Below are positions 53,505 through 63,727 of a DNA stretch of 64,000 nucleotides, one piece after another. Both the position numbers and the translations under genes were made by a program. The notes under the pieces are model-generated. The model saw only the letters and a program-made list of their open reading frames with translations, was not told where the DNA came from and made no database searches. Every line of letters starts with the position of its first letter. The first letter of the stretch is position 1. This DNA is from Psychrobacter sp. WY6 (GTDB lineage: Bacteria > Pseudomonadota > Gammaproteobacteria > Pseudomonadales > Moraxellaceae): positions 2,666,001 to 2,730,000 of the forward strand of contig NZ_CP049902.1 in NCBI RefSeq assembly GCF_018448495.1. The letters run 5' to 3'.

Positions 53505-54083
53505 ACCTCTTCAACTTGGGTAGATGCTATTTTTTCACCAGTAGCCTCTTGTTGTAGAAGTTTTAAACAAGGGTTAATCCGACTTTGCCAATTTTCTTCG
53601 TTTACTTCACCAACGATATGCTGACGAATAATGCCCTTGCTATCGACAACGAAAGTCTCAGGGGCACCAGTCAAACCTAAATCCAAGGCGAACTGACCAG
53701 AATAGTCTTGCACAGACATCAAATACGGATCGCCAAGCTCATTAAGGTAATTAAGCGCATCACCAATCTCGTCTTTATAGTTCACACCGACCGTATGGAC
53801 ACCACGCCTTTAATTCTAAAAAGAAAGGATGTTCATACACACAAGTCGGACACCATGAACCCCAAATATTGATTAAATAAGGAGATGTTGGCATTTGTGA
53901 GTCTGTCACCATGAGACTGGTATCAGACAATAGTGGCAACTCAAAAGTTGGTACTGGACGTTCGAGTGCTGTATTGGTCACGATTTCCGTCGGTTTACCC
54001 AGTCTAAAAAAAAGCATAATAATGAAACCAATAAACACGATAAGCGGAATCAAAAACCACAGTTTAAGTTGTTTACTTTCCAT
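53495..54083 (-). CDS. ccmG: Thiol:disulphide interchange protein CcmG/DsbE (one frameshift)
   Basis: Membrane-anchored thioredoxin-like protein, about 195 residues. It has one N-terminal helix (LWFLIPLIVFIGFIIMLFF), the active site WGSWCPTC (C78, C81) and the cis-Pro loop LTGAPETFVVD. A base is lost near 53808, after FLELKA; the repaired frame reads GVHTVGVNYKDE. It overlaps ccmH by 10 bases and follows ccmF closely. Confidence 0.87.
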
Positions 54084-54098
54084 AACCTTAGCGCTCCT

Positions 54099-56147
54099 CT
54101 ACTGACTGACTGAACTATTAACTAATTTTACCCCAGTCTTTATATCTATAGGCCTGTCTTCATAGATACCATAGTCAAGATCATCTTCTAAAATTTTGGA
54201 ATACTTCCTAGGTTTGATGCGATAACGAGGATCTAACATCGATATCACTACACCGAGTACCATGATAATAGAACCCAGCCAAATCCAACGGATAAGTGGT
54301 TTGACATAGATGCGGATGGCCCACTGATTACTGTCTTCAGCGATAGGTTCACCTAACGCGACATATAGATCTCGGCTTAGTCGGTCATCAATTGCAGCTT
54401 CGGTCATCGGCATCATACTCACCACGTAAGTACGTTTTTGTGGCCGCAATGTCGTAACCGATTGACCCTCTTTACTGACTAAGACTTCGGCTTCGGTCGC
54501 ATCATAGTTACTGCCTTTGACCTCTGTAAAACTTTTAATCTCAAAATCATAACCTTGAACATGAACGCTGTCGCCGATACCCATCGCCACATCGGTTTCA
54601 ATACTCATACTAGAGGTAAATGCCACACCTATCGCGGCGATTAATACGCCTACGTGGGCGGTCTGCATGCCCCAATAACTACTTTTCAGACGTTTAATAC
54701 CAGCCAGTCGAGTTTTAGCGTTTTTAGTCTTATCTTTAATATCGATGAACATCCATGCCAATACCCATAGACTCAACGCGACAGTCACCGCGATATTAAA
54801 CATTGCTACTGGATACACGAAATAGCTGATAATTGCACCCAAAACAGCACTGCTAATACCGATAATCAGTGCCGGTCCAAGTAAAGGTCGACTGTCCTTC
54901 TTCCAACGAATATTCGAGCCCATGCCCATCGCGAGCATTAATAACCACGTTAGCGGTACAAATAAAGCATTAAAATAAGGCGCACCAACGGAGACTTGGC
55001 CTAAATTAAAGGCATCAGCAATGATAGGATACAAGGTACCAAGCAGGACGACTAAAGTCGCTATTAAAATAATTGCGTTATTGATGACTAAAAAAGACTC
55101 ACGCGATATCGCGCGATATTGACTTTCAACAGTCAACTGCCAGCCACGCAGGGCAAACATAATTAACCCACCGCCGATGACTATCGCTAAAATAACTAAA
55201 ATAACGAGGCCTCGGGTTGGATCAGCTGCAAATGAATGCACAGAGGTAATAACGCCAGAGCGTACAAGGAAGGTACCTAGCAAACTCAGCGCAAAGGTAA
55301 AGATGGCCAGCATAATGGTCCATGCCTTAAAGACACCACGCTTTTCAGTGACAGCCAATGAATGCAATAATGCCGTACCCGCCAGCCATGGCATCAAAGA
55401 AGCATTCTCCACTGGATCCCAAAACCACCAGCCACCCCAGCCAAGCTCATAATAAGCCCACCAAGAACCCAGAGCGATGCCTAGCGTTAAAAAACCCCAA
55501 GCCGCCTGAGTCCAAGGCCGCGACCAGCGTGCCCATACTGCATCCAGCCTCCCTGCCCACAATGCTGCCATACAAAAAGCAAAAGGCACGACCATGCCAA
55601 CATAACCCATATATAGCATTGGCGGGTGAATGATTAATCCAGGATCTTGTAGTACTGGATTTAGGTCTACACCATCGACCATTAGATAAGGCAAGGTGCG
55701 ATTAAACGGCGATGAGGTGAAAATAAGCATCGCTAACATCATCGTCTGCACGCCAGCCATAATAACCAACACCCGCGCACGCATAGATAATGGTAAACCG
55801 CGGCTAAATAAAGAGACTAATGCCGCCCAAGTCGCCAGAATAGTCATCCATAACAATAACGAGCCTTCGTGACCACCCCAAGTCGCTGATACTCGGTAAT
55901 ACCAAGGTAGTAAGCTATTAGAGTGTTGGGTCACATATTCCAGACTAAAGTCATTGTAATAAAACCCTGCCATCAATCCTACGAATGACAGCATCATCAT
56001 AGAGAATTGTGCCCAAGCTAGACTCGGCGCTAACCGTTGCATAGCAACATTGTTATTTAATACACCCCATGTAGGTAATATCACTTGCAATATGGCGAGC
56101 ACAAAGGCTACCAGCAAAGCAAAATATCCCAGCTCTGTGATTAGCAT
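54099..56147 (-). CDS. ccmF: Haem lyase CcmF
   Basis: 682 residues, intact. A polytopic membrane protein with the haem-handling WWD motif GWGGWWFWDPVENASLMPWL, GGHEGSLLLWM and HPPMLYMGYVG. First ccm gene read in this operon; ccmA-E are not in the window. It catalyses covalent haem attachment to CxxCH motifs such as those of TorC. Confidence 0.95.
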   Translation of the reverse strand: MLITELGYFALLVAFVLAILQVILPTWGVLNNNVAMQRLAPSLAWAQFSMMMLSFVGLMAGFYYNDFSLEYVTQHSNSLLPWYYRVSATWGGHEGSLLLWMTILATWAALVSLFSRGLPLSMRARVLVIMAGVQTMMLAMLIFTSSPFNRTLPYLMVDGVDLNPVLQDPGLIIHPPMLYMGYVGMVVPFAFCMAALWAGRLDAVWARWSRPWTQAAWGFLTLGIALGSWWAYYELGWGGWWFWDPVENASLMPWLAGTALLHSLAVTEKRGVFKAWTIMLAIFTFALSLLGTFLVRSGVITSVHSFAADPTRGLVILVILAIVIGGGLIMFALRGWQLTVESQYRAISRESFLVINNAIILIATLVVLLGTLYPIIADAFNLGQVSVGAPYFNALFVPLTWLLMLAMGMGSNIRWKKDSRPLLGPALIIGISSAVLGAIISYFVYPVAMFNIAVTVALSLWVLAWMFIDIKDKTKNAKTRLAGIKRLKSSYWGMQTAHVGVLIAAIGVAFTSSMSIETDVAMGIGDSVHVQGYDFEIKSFTEVKGSNYDATEAEVLVSKEGQSVTTLRPQKRTYVVSMMPMTEAAIDDRLSRDLYVALGEPIAEDSNQWAIRIYVKPLIRWIWLGSIIMVLGVVISMLDPRYRIKPRKYSKILEDDLDYGIYEDRPIDIKTGVKLVNSSVSQ

Positions 56148-56673
56148 ATATCTGACCTTATTTGATCGGCTTAAGTCATCATTAAGAGTGACCTAGAAAT
56201 TTAAAGTAAACTGACTGAAGTAGAGCTTAAAACCATTCTAACATTAATGATTTATTTTTGATATTTACGTCTCAACTCTTAGCCAAATTTATGCCGGTTT
56301 ATCGAGACTAATATGACTTCAAGCCAGTATTTATACGGAATTTTTGCATGTAACCATTTTCTTATAAAGCAGTAGGTTAAGACTTCAGAGTGCGTTAAGT
56401 GCGGAAGCCTACTCAATAAATTATCATTTGCGCTATTACTTTATTTATTTTGGGTAATCAGCGCTTACTTATATTCAACCCACCATAAGACATGACTCAT
56501 TGACAGGTAGTTACGAATTTTTAACATAATTGTGCTGTAACTGATAAGGTAGCTACCCTTAATTGTTAGTATAGTCCTATGATATTAATTAAACCTTACT
56601 GATTAGCATTTTATCTAACGGCATAACTTTAAAGGTTATTACCAACTAATTAGGCTAGAGAGCTGAGAGCATT
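56148..56673. other. Gene-free divergent region ccmF / lipoprotein
   Basis: AT-rich promoter region between ccmF (leftward) and the lipoprotein gene (rightward). No gene, RNA or clear repeat seen. Confidence 0.5.
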
Positions 56674-57097
56674 ATGAATATGATAAATAAAACTCTAAAA
56701 ACTGCTACCATAATCCAACTATCCCCTGACAATAAGAAATCAAACACCACCCGTAAAAAATGGCTATTTGTCATACTAGCAACATCGGCATTAACATTAA
56801 GTGCTTGTGATAAAAAACGAATCAACGATGGAAGGTTCAGCTCTAGAGGTTGACTCACAAACATCAGAGCAAGAAGCAGCAGCTGAGATAGCTATTTCCA
56901 GTGAGCCCATGCATAGTAACCGAGAGGAAAGTGCTATTCTGCCAAGTAATGATATGCCTGAGAATACTGGGGCAGTTTCCGAGGATGGTGCGATAGTCAG
57001 CGAAGATATGTCAAATGATGATGTAGGTATTAACCGTAGTAATGATTCTGAAGTGTTAAATAGTGGTGAAACAGAAGAACCCGTCTCGACTTATTAA
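56674..57097 (+). CDS. Small acidic lipoprotein (one frameshift)
   Basis: ATG 56674 after GAGAG. The N-terminus is unusually long before the signal (KKWLFVILATSALTLSAC), with lipobox LSAC. One extra A in an A6 run near 56815 breaks the frame; repaired, the mature chain is strongly acidic and low complexity (EVDSQTSEQEAAAEIAIS, SEDMSNDDVG) to residue ~141. No family recognised; lipid-anchored envelope protein by inference. Confidence 0.6.
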
Positions 57098-57372
57098 TAT
57101 TGAAGTTCTCGGGAGATATCAGAGACCAATCTATTTGAATCAGAGAACTAGATAATAAAATCTAAGCCCCACTACCAGCGAGTGTCCATTAAACAAGTGT
57201 TTTTAGTAAACTTGCATAATCTACTGAAAGTCTAGAGTAAGCATCTAAAGAATAGTAAGTTTGGTGTCGTCCATTTGATTTGCCTATCTTAGCCAGTGAG
57301 TCAGCTATCAAAGAGAGGTACTTGGCGTGTTTAAGGTATTGCTGGCTACTTTCTATTGCTAGCTTTCTATTG

Positions 57373-58241
57373 CTAGGTACTTTCTAATGTTTCATTCCCT
57401 GAGACTAAATCGTTATTTCGTTCACTTTTAATTAATATTTTTGCTAAAAGTAGCCCCAGCTCAAACAATAGCCACATAGGAATTGCCAGTAATAACATTG
57501 ATACGCCATCAGGCGGTGTTACTACCGCTGCAACCCCAAAACAGCCGACTATAATATAACGACGTTTATCCTCTAGACTCTGAGTAGAAACGATTCCGGC
57601 CATTATCAGCAATAAGGTAACCACTGGAATCTCAAAAGTCAGTCCAAACACCATAAATAGCTTGAGGGCAAAGCTCAGATAACTGTCAATATCGGTCATT
57701 GGTATAACGTTCTGCGGAGCGAACATAATAAAAAATTTCAATACCCCTTTGAGTACGACAAAGTAGGAAAAAGCAACACCAGCATAAAATAGAAATATCG
57801 AAGATAGCAGTACAGGAATGGCAATTTTCTTCTCTTTTTATATAAGCCGGAAGCTACAAATGACCAAATTTGATACAGGATATAAGGCATTGCTAAAAAT
57901 GCGGCGACGAATATCGTTAAGCGAATGGGTGCCATAAAGTTTGACGTTATATCAGTGGCAATCATGGTCGAATTGATGGGTAACTGCGCCACTAATGGGT
58001 CTGATAAAAGATTATAAAGCTCGCGTGAAAATCCCACCAATACTAAGAATATAATTAAGACGACCACGCATATTCTTATTAAGTGCGTACGCAGCTCGAT
58101 TAAATGTCCGGTAATAGGCATATCGCCAAGCATACCTAACGTATCTCCAGACTCATTATTCTGTGTTGTATCTGTTGTCGCTTCAAACTCTGAATCTGCT
58201 ATCTTTTCTTGTCGACTTTTTTGCCGTTTAAATAGGCTCAC
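57373..58241 (-). CDS. tatC: Sec-independent translocase TatC (one frameshift)
   Basis: About 289 residues. It has the TatC hallmark GHLIELRTHLIRI and the helix LTIFVAAFLAMPYILYQIW. After SGLYK the frame breaks at an A5 run near 57835 (A6 restores KKEKKIAIPVLLSS). It continues through FVVLKG, VIPMTDIDSYLSFALKLF and GLTFEIPV. The N-terminal ~40 residues are extra and polar. TatC recognises twin-arginine signals such as that of TorA. Overlaps tatB by 4 bases. Confidence 0.9.
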
Positions 58242-58624
58242 TGATCCGCCTCCTGTTTAATTAGCGAGGAGGAAGTATTCGGTTGATGGTCTTCATCATA
58301 AGAGGTGATTGGCTGATGTGAAACGTCTAAGCTTTTGTTCTGTGAATGCTCAAATTTTTGCATACTGCCACGCATTTCCACCATTTCACGCTTCATATCC
58401 GACTCGGTCTGACGGATTTTTGCAAGTTCATTTTGCATTTGTTGACGCGTTTCAGCTAGATCAAGCTCAGCTTCTATTTCAGACTGTAGTGTTGATACTA
58501 TACGACGCATTTTGGCATACCATTGCCCAGCGGTACGTGCGGCCTGTGGCAGCTTCTCTGGGCCCAATACGATTAAAGCAATGACGCCAAACAAGAGTAG
58601 TTCGGAAAAACCAATATCAAACAT
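58238..58624 (-). CDS. tatB: Sec-independent translocase TatB
   Basis: Start chosen at ATG 58624 (MFDIGFSELLLFGVIALIVL), the usual TatB opening, over an in-frame GTG 9 bases upstream. One membrane helix, the GPEKLP hinge, then an amphipathic and coiled-coil region (QQMQNELAKIRQTESDMKR). Works with TatC in signal recognition. Confidence 0.9.
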   Translation of the reverse strand: MFDIGFSELLLFGVIALIVLGPEKLPQAARTAGQWYAKMRRIVSTLQSEIEAELDLAETRQQMQNELAKIRQTESDMKREMVEMRGSMQKFEHSQNKSLDVSHQPITSYDEDHQPNTSSSLIKQEADQ

Positions 58625-58679
58625 AACAGTCACACATATTAATAAACTACTTAGTGCCGCTATTTATAAGCGGCTCGCT

Positions 58680-58937
58680 TCATACTTTGTGCTTATCATA
58701 AGTGGTGACGGGGCTGATTTCCATATCATCAACCTGACTGCCTGCTTGTGTATCATTTTCATGGCTAAGCACACGTTTGTTATGAGCATGCTCAGTTTCT
58801 TCATCTTTCACTGCTTCTTTAAAACCCTTTACTGCACCACCTAAGTCTTTGCCAGCATTTTTAAGCTTAGCAGTACCAAATACGACCACCACTACTACCA
58901 ATAAAATTAGCCAATGTGTAATTGAAAAACTACCCAT
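58680..58937 (-). CDS. tatA: Sec-independent translocase TatA
   Basis: 85 residues, intact. It opens [20 protein letters not shown] with the hinge [13 protein letters not shown] and an amphipathic helix ([14 protein letters not shown]), followed by a polar tail. It forms the Tat pore. First gene of tatABC, 55 bases before tatB. Confidence 0.93.
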   Translation of the reverse strand: MGSFSITHWLILLVVVVVVFGTAKLKNAGKDLGGAVKGFKEAVKDEETEHAHNKRVLSHENDTQAGSQVDDMEISPVTTYDKHKV

Positions 58938-59042
58938 GACGGTATCCTTATATTTTGAGATCTTGTTTAGACCAGTATTTGTAAGTGTGTTTTAGAAATC
59001 TCCTCCTTATACTAACATCACAGCTTCAAGCAGCGCAATCAC

Positions 59043-59120
59043 TGAGTTATGCTGAAGAAATTGTAGAAACTAACTTGGGAAATTTTAATCAGAAAGCTTA
59101 ATGATGATGACCCATACTAT
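59043..59120. repeat. Relic of IS3 ends
   Basis: TGAGTTATGCTGAAGAAA at 59043 resembles the left end of the IS3 elements here (TGAGCTATGCTGAAGAAA). The sequence that follows, AACTTGGGAAATTTTAATC, resembles the region just inside the right end. Both ends are close together with the body gone, as in a decayed solo element. Confidence 0.45.
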
Positions 59121-59380
59121 CGACCTCATAGACATTAAATTCATATCCAACACTAGCAGTTCGATTCCTATATAGAGAATTGAACCCAATTAAAGCACCT
59201 CAACAAGTACAACATTATTCAATGATTTTAGTTCCCCTAGTGAGGACACAAATCTTCAGCTGTAGGCTAATAATAAAAATAGCCCACATTGTTTATAGCA
59301 GCTCAGTGTACCTTTCAACATGAAGCAATCGTATTCCTATTTTGATTAGTCTCTGAAAATTCTCAAATATAAGATCGCCT

Positions 59381-59928
59381 TTACACCACCATATTCACAC
59401 CAATAGCGATCACACCAAACCGCCTAGCGCTTCTGCCCAACTGCCGAGCCATGTCCCTGATTGGCGTCCTATATAAGCTCCTAAGACACTTAAAATAGCG
59501 GTCGTCAGTGCAATGATTAAACAGGCAACATAAGCATTAACAGCCAACAGATTTAAGGTAAAGCCTGCTGCCATGGCATCGAGACTGGTAGCTATGGCTA
59601 ACGACAGCAAGGTTTTATGACTTACATTAATCCGAGTATCGTCATCATTAACTGAACGCGACTCATAGAGCATTTTGATGCCAATTGCTACCAATATGAC
59701 AAAAGCAACCCAAGCCGCCCCTTCAGCAAACCAGCCCAGCATGGTAGAGCCAAGTGCGTAACCAATCAGCGGCATTATTCCCTGAGCAACCCCAAAATAC
59801 AAACCTATAAGTAAAGCCATTTTTATAAATTGCGGCTTAGATTCAGCTCGGTGCGTGGAACCAAGACCGATTGAAGCGGCAAACGCATCCGCAGCGAGTG
59901 CTAACGCCAATAAGAGTACCTCTAACAT
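59381..59928 (-). CDS. mntP: Manganese efflux pump MntP (one frameshift)
   Basis: About 182 residues. Six-helix membrane protein with MntP motifs [25 protein letters not shown] and [13 protein letters not shown], the aspartates lining the transport path. One base missing near 59411 truncates the last helix; the repaired end is [10 protein letters not shown] at 59381. I see no obvious yybP-ykoY riboswitch upstream. Confidence 0.87.
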
Positions 59929-59969
59929 AATAAAATAGTACCTTTTGAAATATTGTTATGCTTAGTTTT

Positions 59970-60187
59970 CTACTTTAGATACGTTTTTAGTATGGACAAC
60001 ACGTCTTCTATTTCTTGTTGACGTTGTTGCTGGGTAATGTCCTCTGCCCCTAAATGCTCTCTTATATGCTCTTCCAACACTTCCTTCATAAGACCATTTA
60101 CTGCCCCCTTTAATGCGGCTATCTGCTGTAAGAGAGCCATGCATTCAGGGTTGTCTTCTAATGACGCCTCTATTGCTATCGACTGAC
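59970..60187 (-). pseudogene. FrmR/RcnR (CsoR-family) repressor, C-terminal fragment
   Basis: Reading leftwards from the IS edge gives SIAIEASLEDNPECMALLQQ then IAALKGAVNGLMKEVLEEHI, REHLGAED and ILKTYLK. This is the helical core of FrmR/RcnR-type repressors, with the sensing Cys in PEC and the His in EEHIREH. The first ~25 residues, with the conserved RVRRIRGQ, are missing because an IS3 element starts at 60188. Original target could be a formaldehyde or metal response gene. Confidence 0.75.
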
Positions 60188-60226
60188 TGAACCGCCCCGA
60201 CTATATCGGAGAGTGATTTACTTGAG

Positions 60227-61129
60227 TCAGGCAGCCATGCCTGACAGGATTAAATTATCATAATACCGCTTTTCAAACTCAAAGGGCGCCACATAACCAA
60301 TCGTACTATGCAAACGCTTCTTGTTAAACCAGTCCACCCATTCAAGGGTTGCCAGTTCAACATCATTGATACCAGTCCAGTTCTCCTTTAAATAGTCAAT
60401 TACCTCAGATTTATAGAGTCCATTGACCGTTTCAGCCAGTGCATTATCGTATGAATCACCAGTCGTGCCGACAGAAGCGATGATACCAGAGTCACACATT
60501 TTGTCAGTATAGCGAATGGATAAGTACTGAACCCCTCGATCACTGTGATGAATGACATCCTTAGGGTTGTTCCTGTCTGCTATCGCCTGATTTAGCGCAG
60601 CCATAACCATATCGGTATTCATGCGATTCGATACTTTCCAGCCCACAATAGCGCGAGCAAATACATCAATAATAAAAGCGGTATATACCCAGCCGCTAGT
60701 TGTTTTTATATAGGTGAAGTCAGCTACCCAAAGCTGATTGGGTTGACGTGCATTAAAGTTACGATTGACTAGGTCATCAGCGCGTTTTTGGTCGTCACGG
60801 CTGTTGGTGGTAATCTTACCCTTACCGCGCCAGACACCTTGCATACCATACTGCTTCATTAAACGCTCTACGGTGCAACGAGCAACCTTTACGCCATCAG
60901 CCTTCATCTGCTGCCAGACTTTACGAACACCGTAACGGCATTTACTGTCCTGCCAGATACGTTTGATTTCGCTGATGTAGAAGTCGTCATGCTGACTGCG
61001 TAAAGGGCGCTTGTCAGGGCACTCTTCTAAGTCTTTAGCACGGTGATAGGTTGATGGGGCAATCGGTAGTACTCTACAGATTGGCTCGATCCCATATTCT
61101 TGCTTGTTAACATCAATGAAATCGACCAT
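60227..61129 (-). CDS. IS3-family transposase OrfB
   Basis: 300 residues, intact. The HTH_21-like start has GIEPICRVLPIAPSTYHRAK; the rve core shows WVADFTYIKT, VIHHSDRGVQYLS and DNALAETVNGLYK for the DDE triad. The ATG overlaps the orfA stop (TAATG), and the TTTTTTC run in orfA is a plausible -1 frameshift site for making the OrfAB fusion. Similar to the IS51/IS1236-type group. Confidence 0.92.
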   Translation of the reverse strand: MVDFIDVNKQEYGIEPICRVLPIAPSTYHRAKDLEECPDKRPLRSQHDDFYISEIKRIWQDSKCRYGVRKVWQQMKADGVKVARCTVERLMKQYGMQGVWRGKGKITTNSRDDQKRADDLVNRNFNARQPNQLWVADFTYIKTTSGWVYTAFIIDVFARAIVGWKVSNRMNTDMVMAALNQAIADRNNPKDVIHHSDRGVQYLSIRYTDKMCDSGIIASVGTTGDSYDNALAETVNGLYKSEVIDYLKENWTGINDVELATLEWVDWFNKKRLHSTIGYVAPFEFEKRYYDNLILSGMAA

Positions 61130-61446
61130 TATTTCGGTGGGCGGCCCGTCTCCGCCTGGGCGAAAAAAGCCGCAGCCTTCCTGATGATTTCATTAGCTTG
61201 CTTAAGTTCTTTATTCTCGCGTTCAAGCTCTTTGATGCGTTCTTTATCACTTTGCGCTTGTACTGAGGCAGGAATAGTTTGATCGATGTGCTTTTTATGC
61301 CAGGATCGCAGGGTCTCAGGTGTGCAGCCAATCTTAGGGGCGATGGCTTGAATCGCTGACCAGGTAGAGGGGTAGTCGCCTGCCGCTTCAATGAGCATGC
61401 GAACGGCGCGTTCTTTAATCTCAGGAGTATAATGTCGTGTTTTCAT
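61129..61446 (-). CDS. IS3-family transposase OrfA
   Basis: 105 residues. Helix-turn-helix (YTPEIKERAVRMLIEAAGDY to CTPETLRSWHKK) and a coiled coil (DKERIKELERENKELKQANE). Ends ETGRPPK, typical of the group. Confidence 0.92.
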   Translation of the reverse strand: MKTRHYTPEIKERAVRMLIEAAGDYPSTWSAIQAIAPKIGCTPETLRSWHKKHIDQTIPASVQAQSDKERIKELERENKELKQANEIIRKAAAFFAQAETGRPPK

Positions 61447-61722
61447 TGTCGTATTCTCTCAGAATATTAGGTCTCCGACAATCCCGGGGCGGTTCAATGA
61501 GTATTCTTTTATGATAAAGGTATTATTTTTGGCTTAATCGACACTAGAGTAGAGGTAAAAAGACTATAAAATTGTAGTGCCCAAATACGTGCTAAATTTT
61601 ATCTTGTATGAATTGACCTTGTCATTTTTTAATTATAGAATAACTGTAAGCTAATAGAATCAATACATGTAAGATAACAGCATATTATAATATTTGGTTG
61701 ACCTACTTTGACATGGTAGAGG

Positions 61723-63388
61723 TTGCATAGCGTTCGTTTGAATAGGCTATGGAGTCGATTTTGGGGTGGAAAAGATACTATTCTTATTTATGCCAAAAAA
61801 TATAAAGATAATTGGCAAAAGTTCTTAGATGATACATTATCATCAAAATTTTCCGAGACTGGCGATTCAGAATGGTTTCTTATACCCACTTACGAACTCG
61901 TCAAATTTTTTCTAGTCGTTGGAGAGTATGATTTAGCGGTCGCTACGACCGAGTCTATGCTTAAATGCTTGGAAGATGAAACTAATCATCTGTCACTCAC
62001 ACCTTTGTATTGGCAACTACAAGAATTATCTATAGAACAAGTGCCCTCTCACATACTTTTATGGTCCTACAAATGGCCAGACAGAGTTGCTAGATTAAGG
62101 ACAGCTCATCAAATTGCTAAACTTCTCGAAAATGACTTTTCGTTTCGACCACTATTTTTGCAGCACTTAAGTCAACTACAGTATGAAATAGACATAACTG
62201 ACTACTTGTCAATTCTGTTGTTGATAAATGGACAAATTTATAGTTCTGAGGAGCTAACCTTAGCTATTATATCCATCAATATTATCGAATAATATTTTGA
62301 GAAAACTAGGTTTACTAACTAAAAAAGCAAATAATACTTTCTATACTGTTAGAAATGAAGATAAAGCTTATTCAGGTTCATTTAACAAAGCACAGAATGG
62401 TATAGCTCCTTTATATTTGAATTTTCTACAAGTTTTAAGTAAGGATTTGAATTATCCTCTCTTAGCACATTTTGAGTATGAATGGGAATGTATCAAAGGC
62501 AGACAGGATTTTATTTACTTTAATTATTATGGCTTTTGTAACAATCGTTTTTATCCAAGAGATAAATTAGTATTCAATATAATTACTCAAGCAGAAACGG
62601 TCATCTTATCCGCTTATTTAAGAACACTATCCTATGCATATCACTGTCTAGGACTATCTGATGCAAAAGCGAGTTTTTTCACCAATCAAGTCAAACCTTT
62701 CGGTACTCCTTATACCTCTTTGCAACCGTCTAAAGCACCAACTGGTTGGCCTCAGCTTTCAGAAATTAGAAAAAATGAAGCTTTACCTGATAAAACAGCA
62801 CTGGCGAAATATATGCAAGACTTGATAAACCAGGAACAGAAGATACTATTCGGTTCAGGTCCGATCATTCGTACTATAAATGGTGTATATATAGACATGG
62901 AGCTGCAAGTCTTTCAATCTAGTAAAAAAATAAGCCTAACCCCCAAAGAAGTATTTGATGCACTCCAGTACGACATTGGTAGAGAGCTAGGTATTAACCC
63001 CTTTTCAATACGTGCACATCCAATAGACGTAGAATTCGGTAGATTCGAAGTTAATTATGTCTCTAGAGGCGTAGAGACTCCGAGCTTCGCAAGTGGCTGT
63101 CCTCCCTCAGATATGAAAACAACTTCAAGCTCAGTTGACTATTACTTTGGAGATGTTCTGAATGCTAAATACAAAATATAGCACTATTATTGGTATCCGA
63201 TGCATTATGCGTGTCTAGACCCAGCGATGGGAGCCTACTTGATAGTGCCAGAAGATATATGGAATGTATTACGAAGCAGATTTGAGAACAGCATATATAT
63301 GTTAGGAAAGCTTACTATCATAGATAAACGTAATTATAATAAGGATGATGATCCTATTGAGATTTATAGCATGATAAAATATAAATAA
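61723..63388 (+). pseudogene. 3' part of a large unrecognised protein, broken
   Basis: About 550 residues can be read in three open pieces. A frame change near 62285 separates IISINII from SNNILRKLGLLTKKA, and an in-frame TAG lies at 63179-63181. Parts that look globular are VARLRTAHQIAKLLEND, RQDFIYFNYYGFCNNRFYP and QAETVILSAYLRTLSYAYHC. The predicted N-terminus is lost upstream, where the IS3 element ends at 61496 and only stops are seen. I cannot assign a family. Length and helical repeats would suit the C-terminal half of a large NTPase-type effector, but that is a guess. A terminator follows at 63595. Confidence 0.45.
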
Positions 63389-63547
63389 AAAAATTCTCAT
63401 ACTTAACAATTGATAACAATTCTTATCGGATCTGAATACCTAAATTCGGCTAGTTAACCGAACTCTTACCCAAATAAATAGTTGGTATATTGGTTGGTAT
63501 AAGATATTTATTAATACATAATACCTTTTAATATCAACAACTTAAAA

Positions 63548-63569
63548 AGGTAGTTTGGTTGATACTGGG
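63548..63569 (+). repeat. Dispersed motif copy (diverged)
   Basis: AGGT, nine bases, then GATACTGGG. It lies 160 bases after the end of the broken gene. Confidence 0.35.
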
Positions 63570-63594
63570 CCCACCAAATTTAAGCTATACCATT

Positions 63595-63625
63595 AAAGAC
63601 CTTCAAGCAATTGAAGGTCTTTTTT
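63595..63625 (+). terminator. Rho-independent terminator
   Basis: AAAGACCTTCAA, loop GC, TTGAAGGTCTTTTTT: a strong stem followed by T6. It serves the rightward gene that ends at 63388. Confidence 0.85.
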
Positions 63626-63727
63626 ATTGTCTGCTATTTTCCGTCAGGTAGTAAAAAGTAATCAAATAGCAATCGGTATTAGTATATTTATAACCCTCAT
63701 AAATGATTGTGCTAAATTTAGGCAAAT

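Larger units (their letters stand above)
60188..61496 (-). mobile_element. IS3-family element, second type (complete)
   Basis: 1,309 bases with inverted ends TGAACCGCCCCGACTATATC and its partner ending CCCCGGGGCGGTTCA-like at 61496; the outer 12 bases match. Two intact ORFs overlap. The flanks (GAC, ATG) are not a target duplication, so sequence has been lost beside it. Confidence 0.9.

Noticed and set aside
59962..60144. A 60-residue leftward open frame starting MHGSLTADSR
   Set aside because: It is an out-of-frame shadow of the FrmR/RcnR-type fragment, which matches a known family in another frame.
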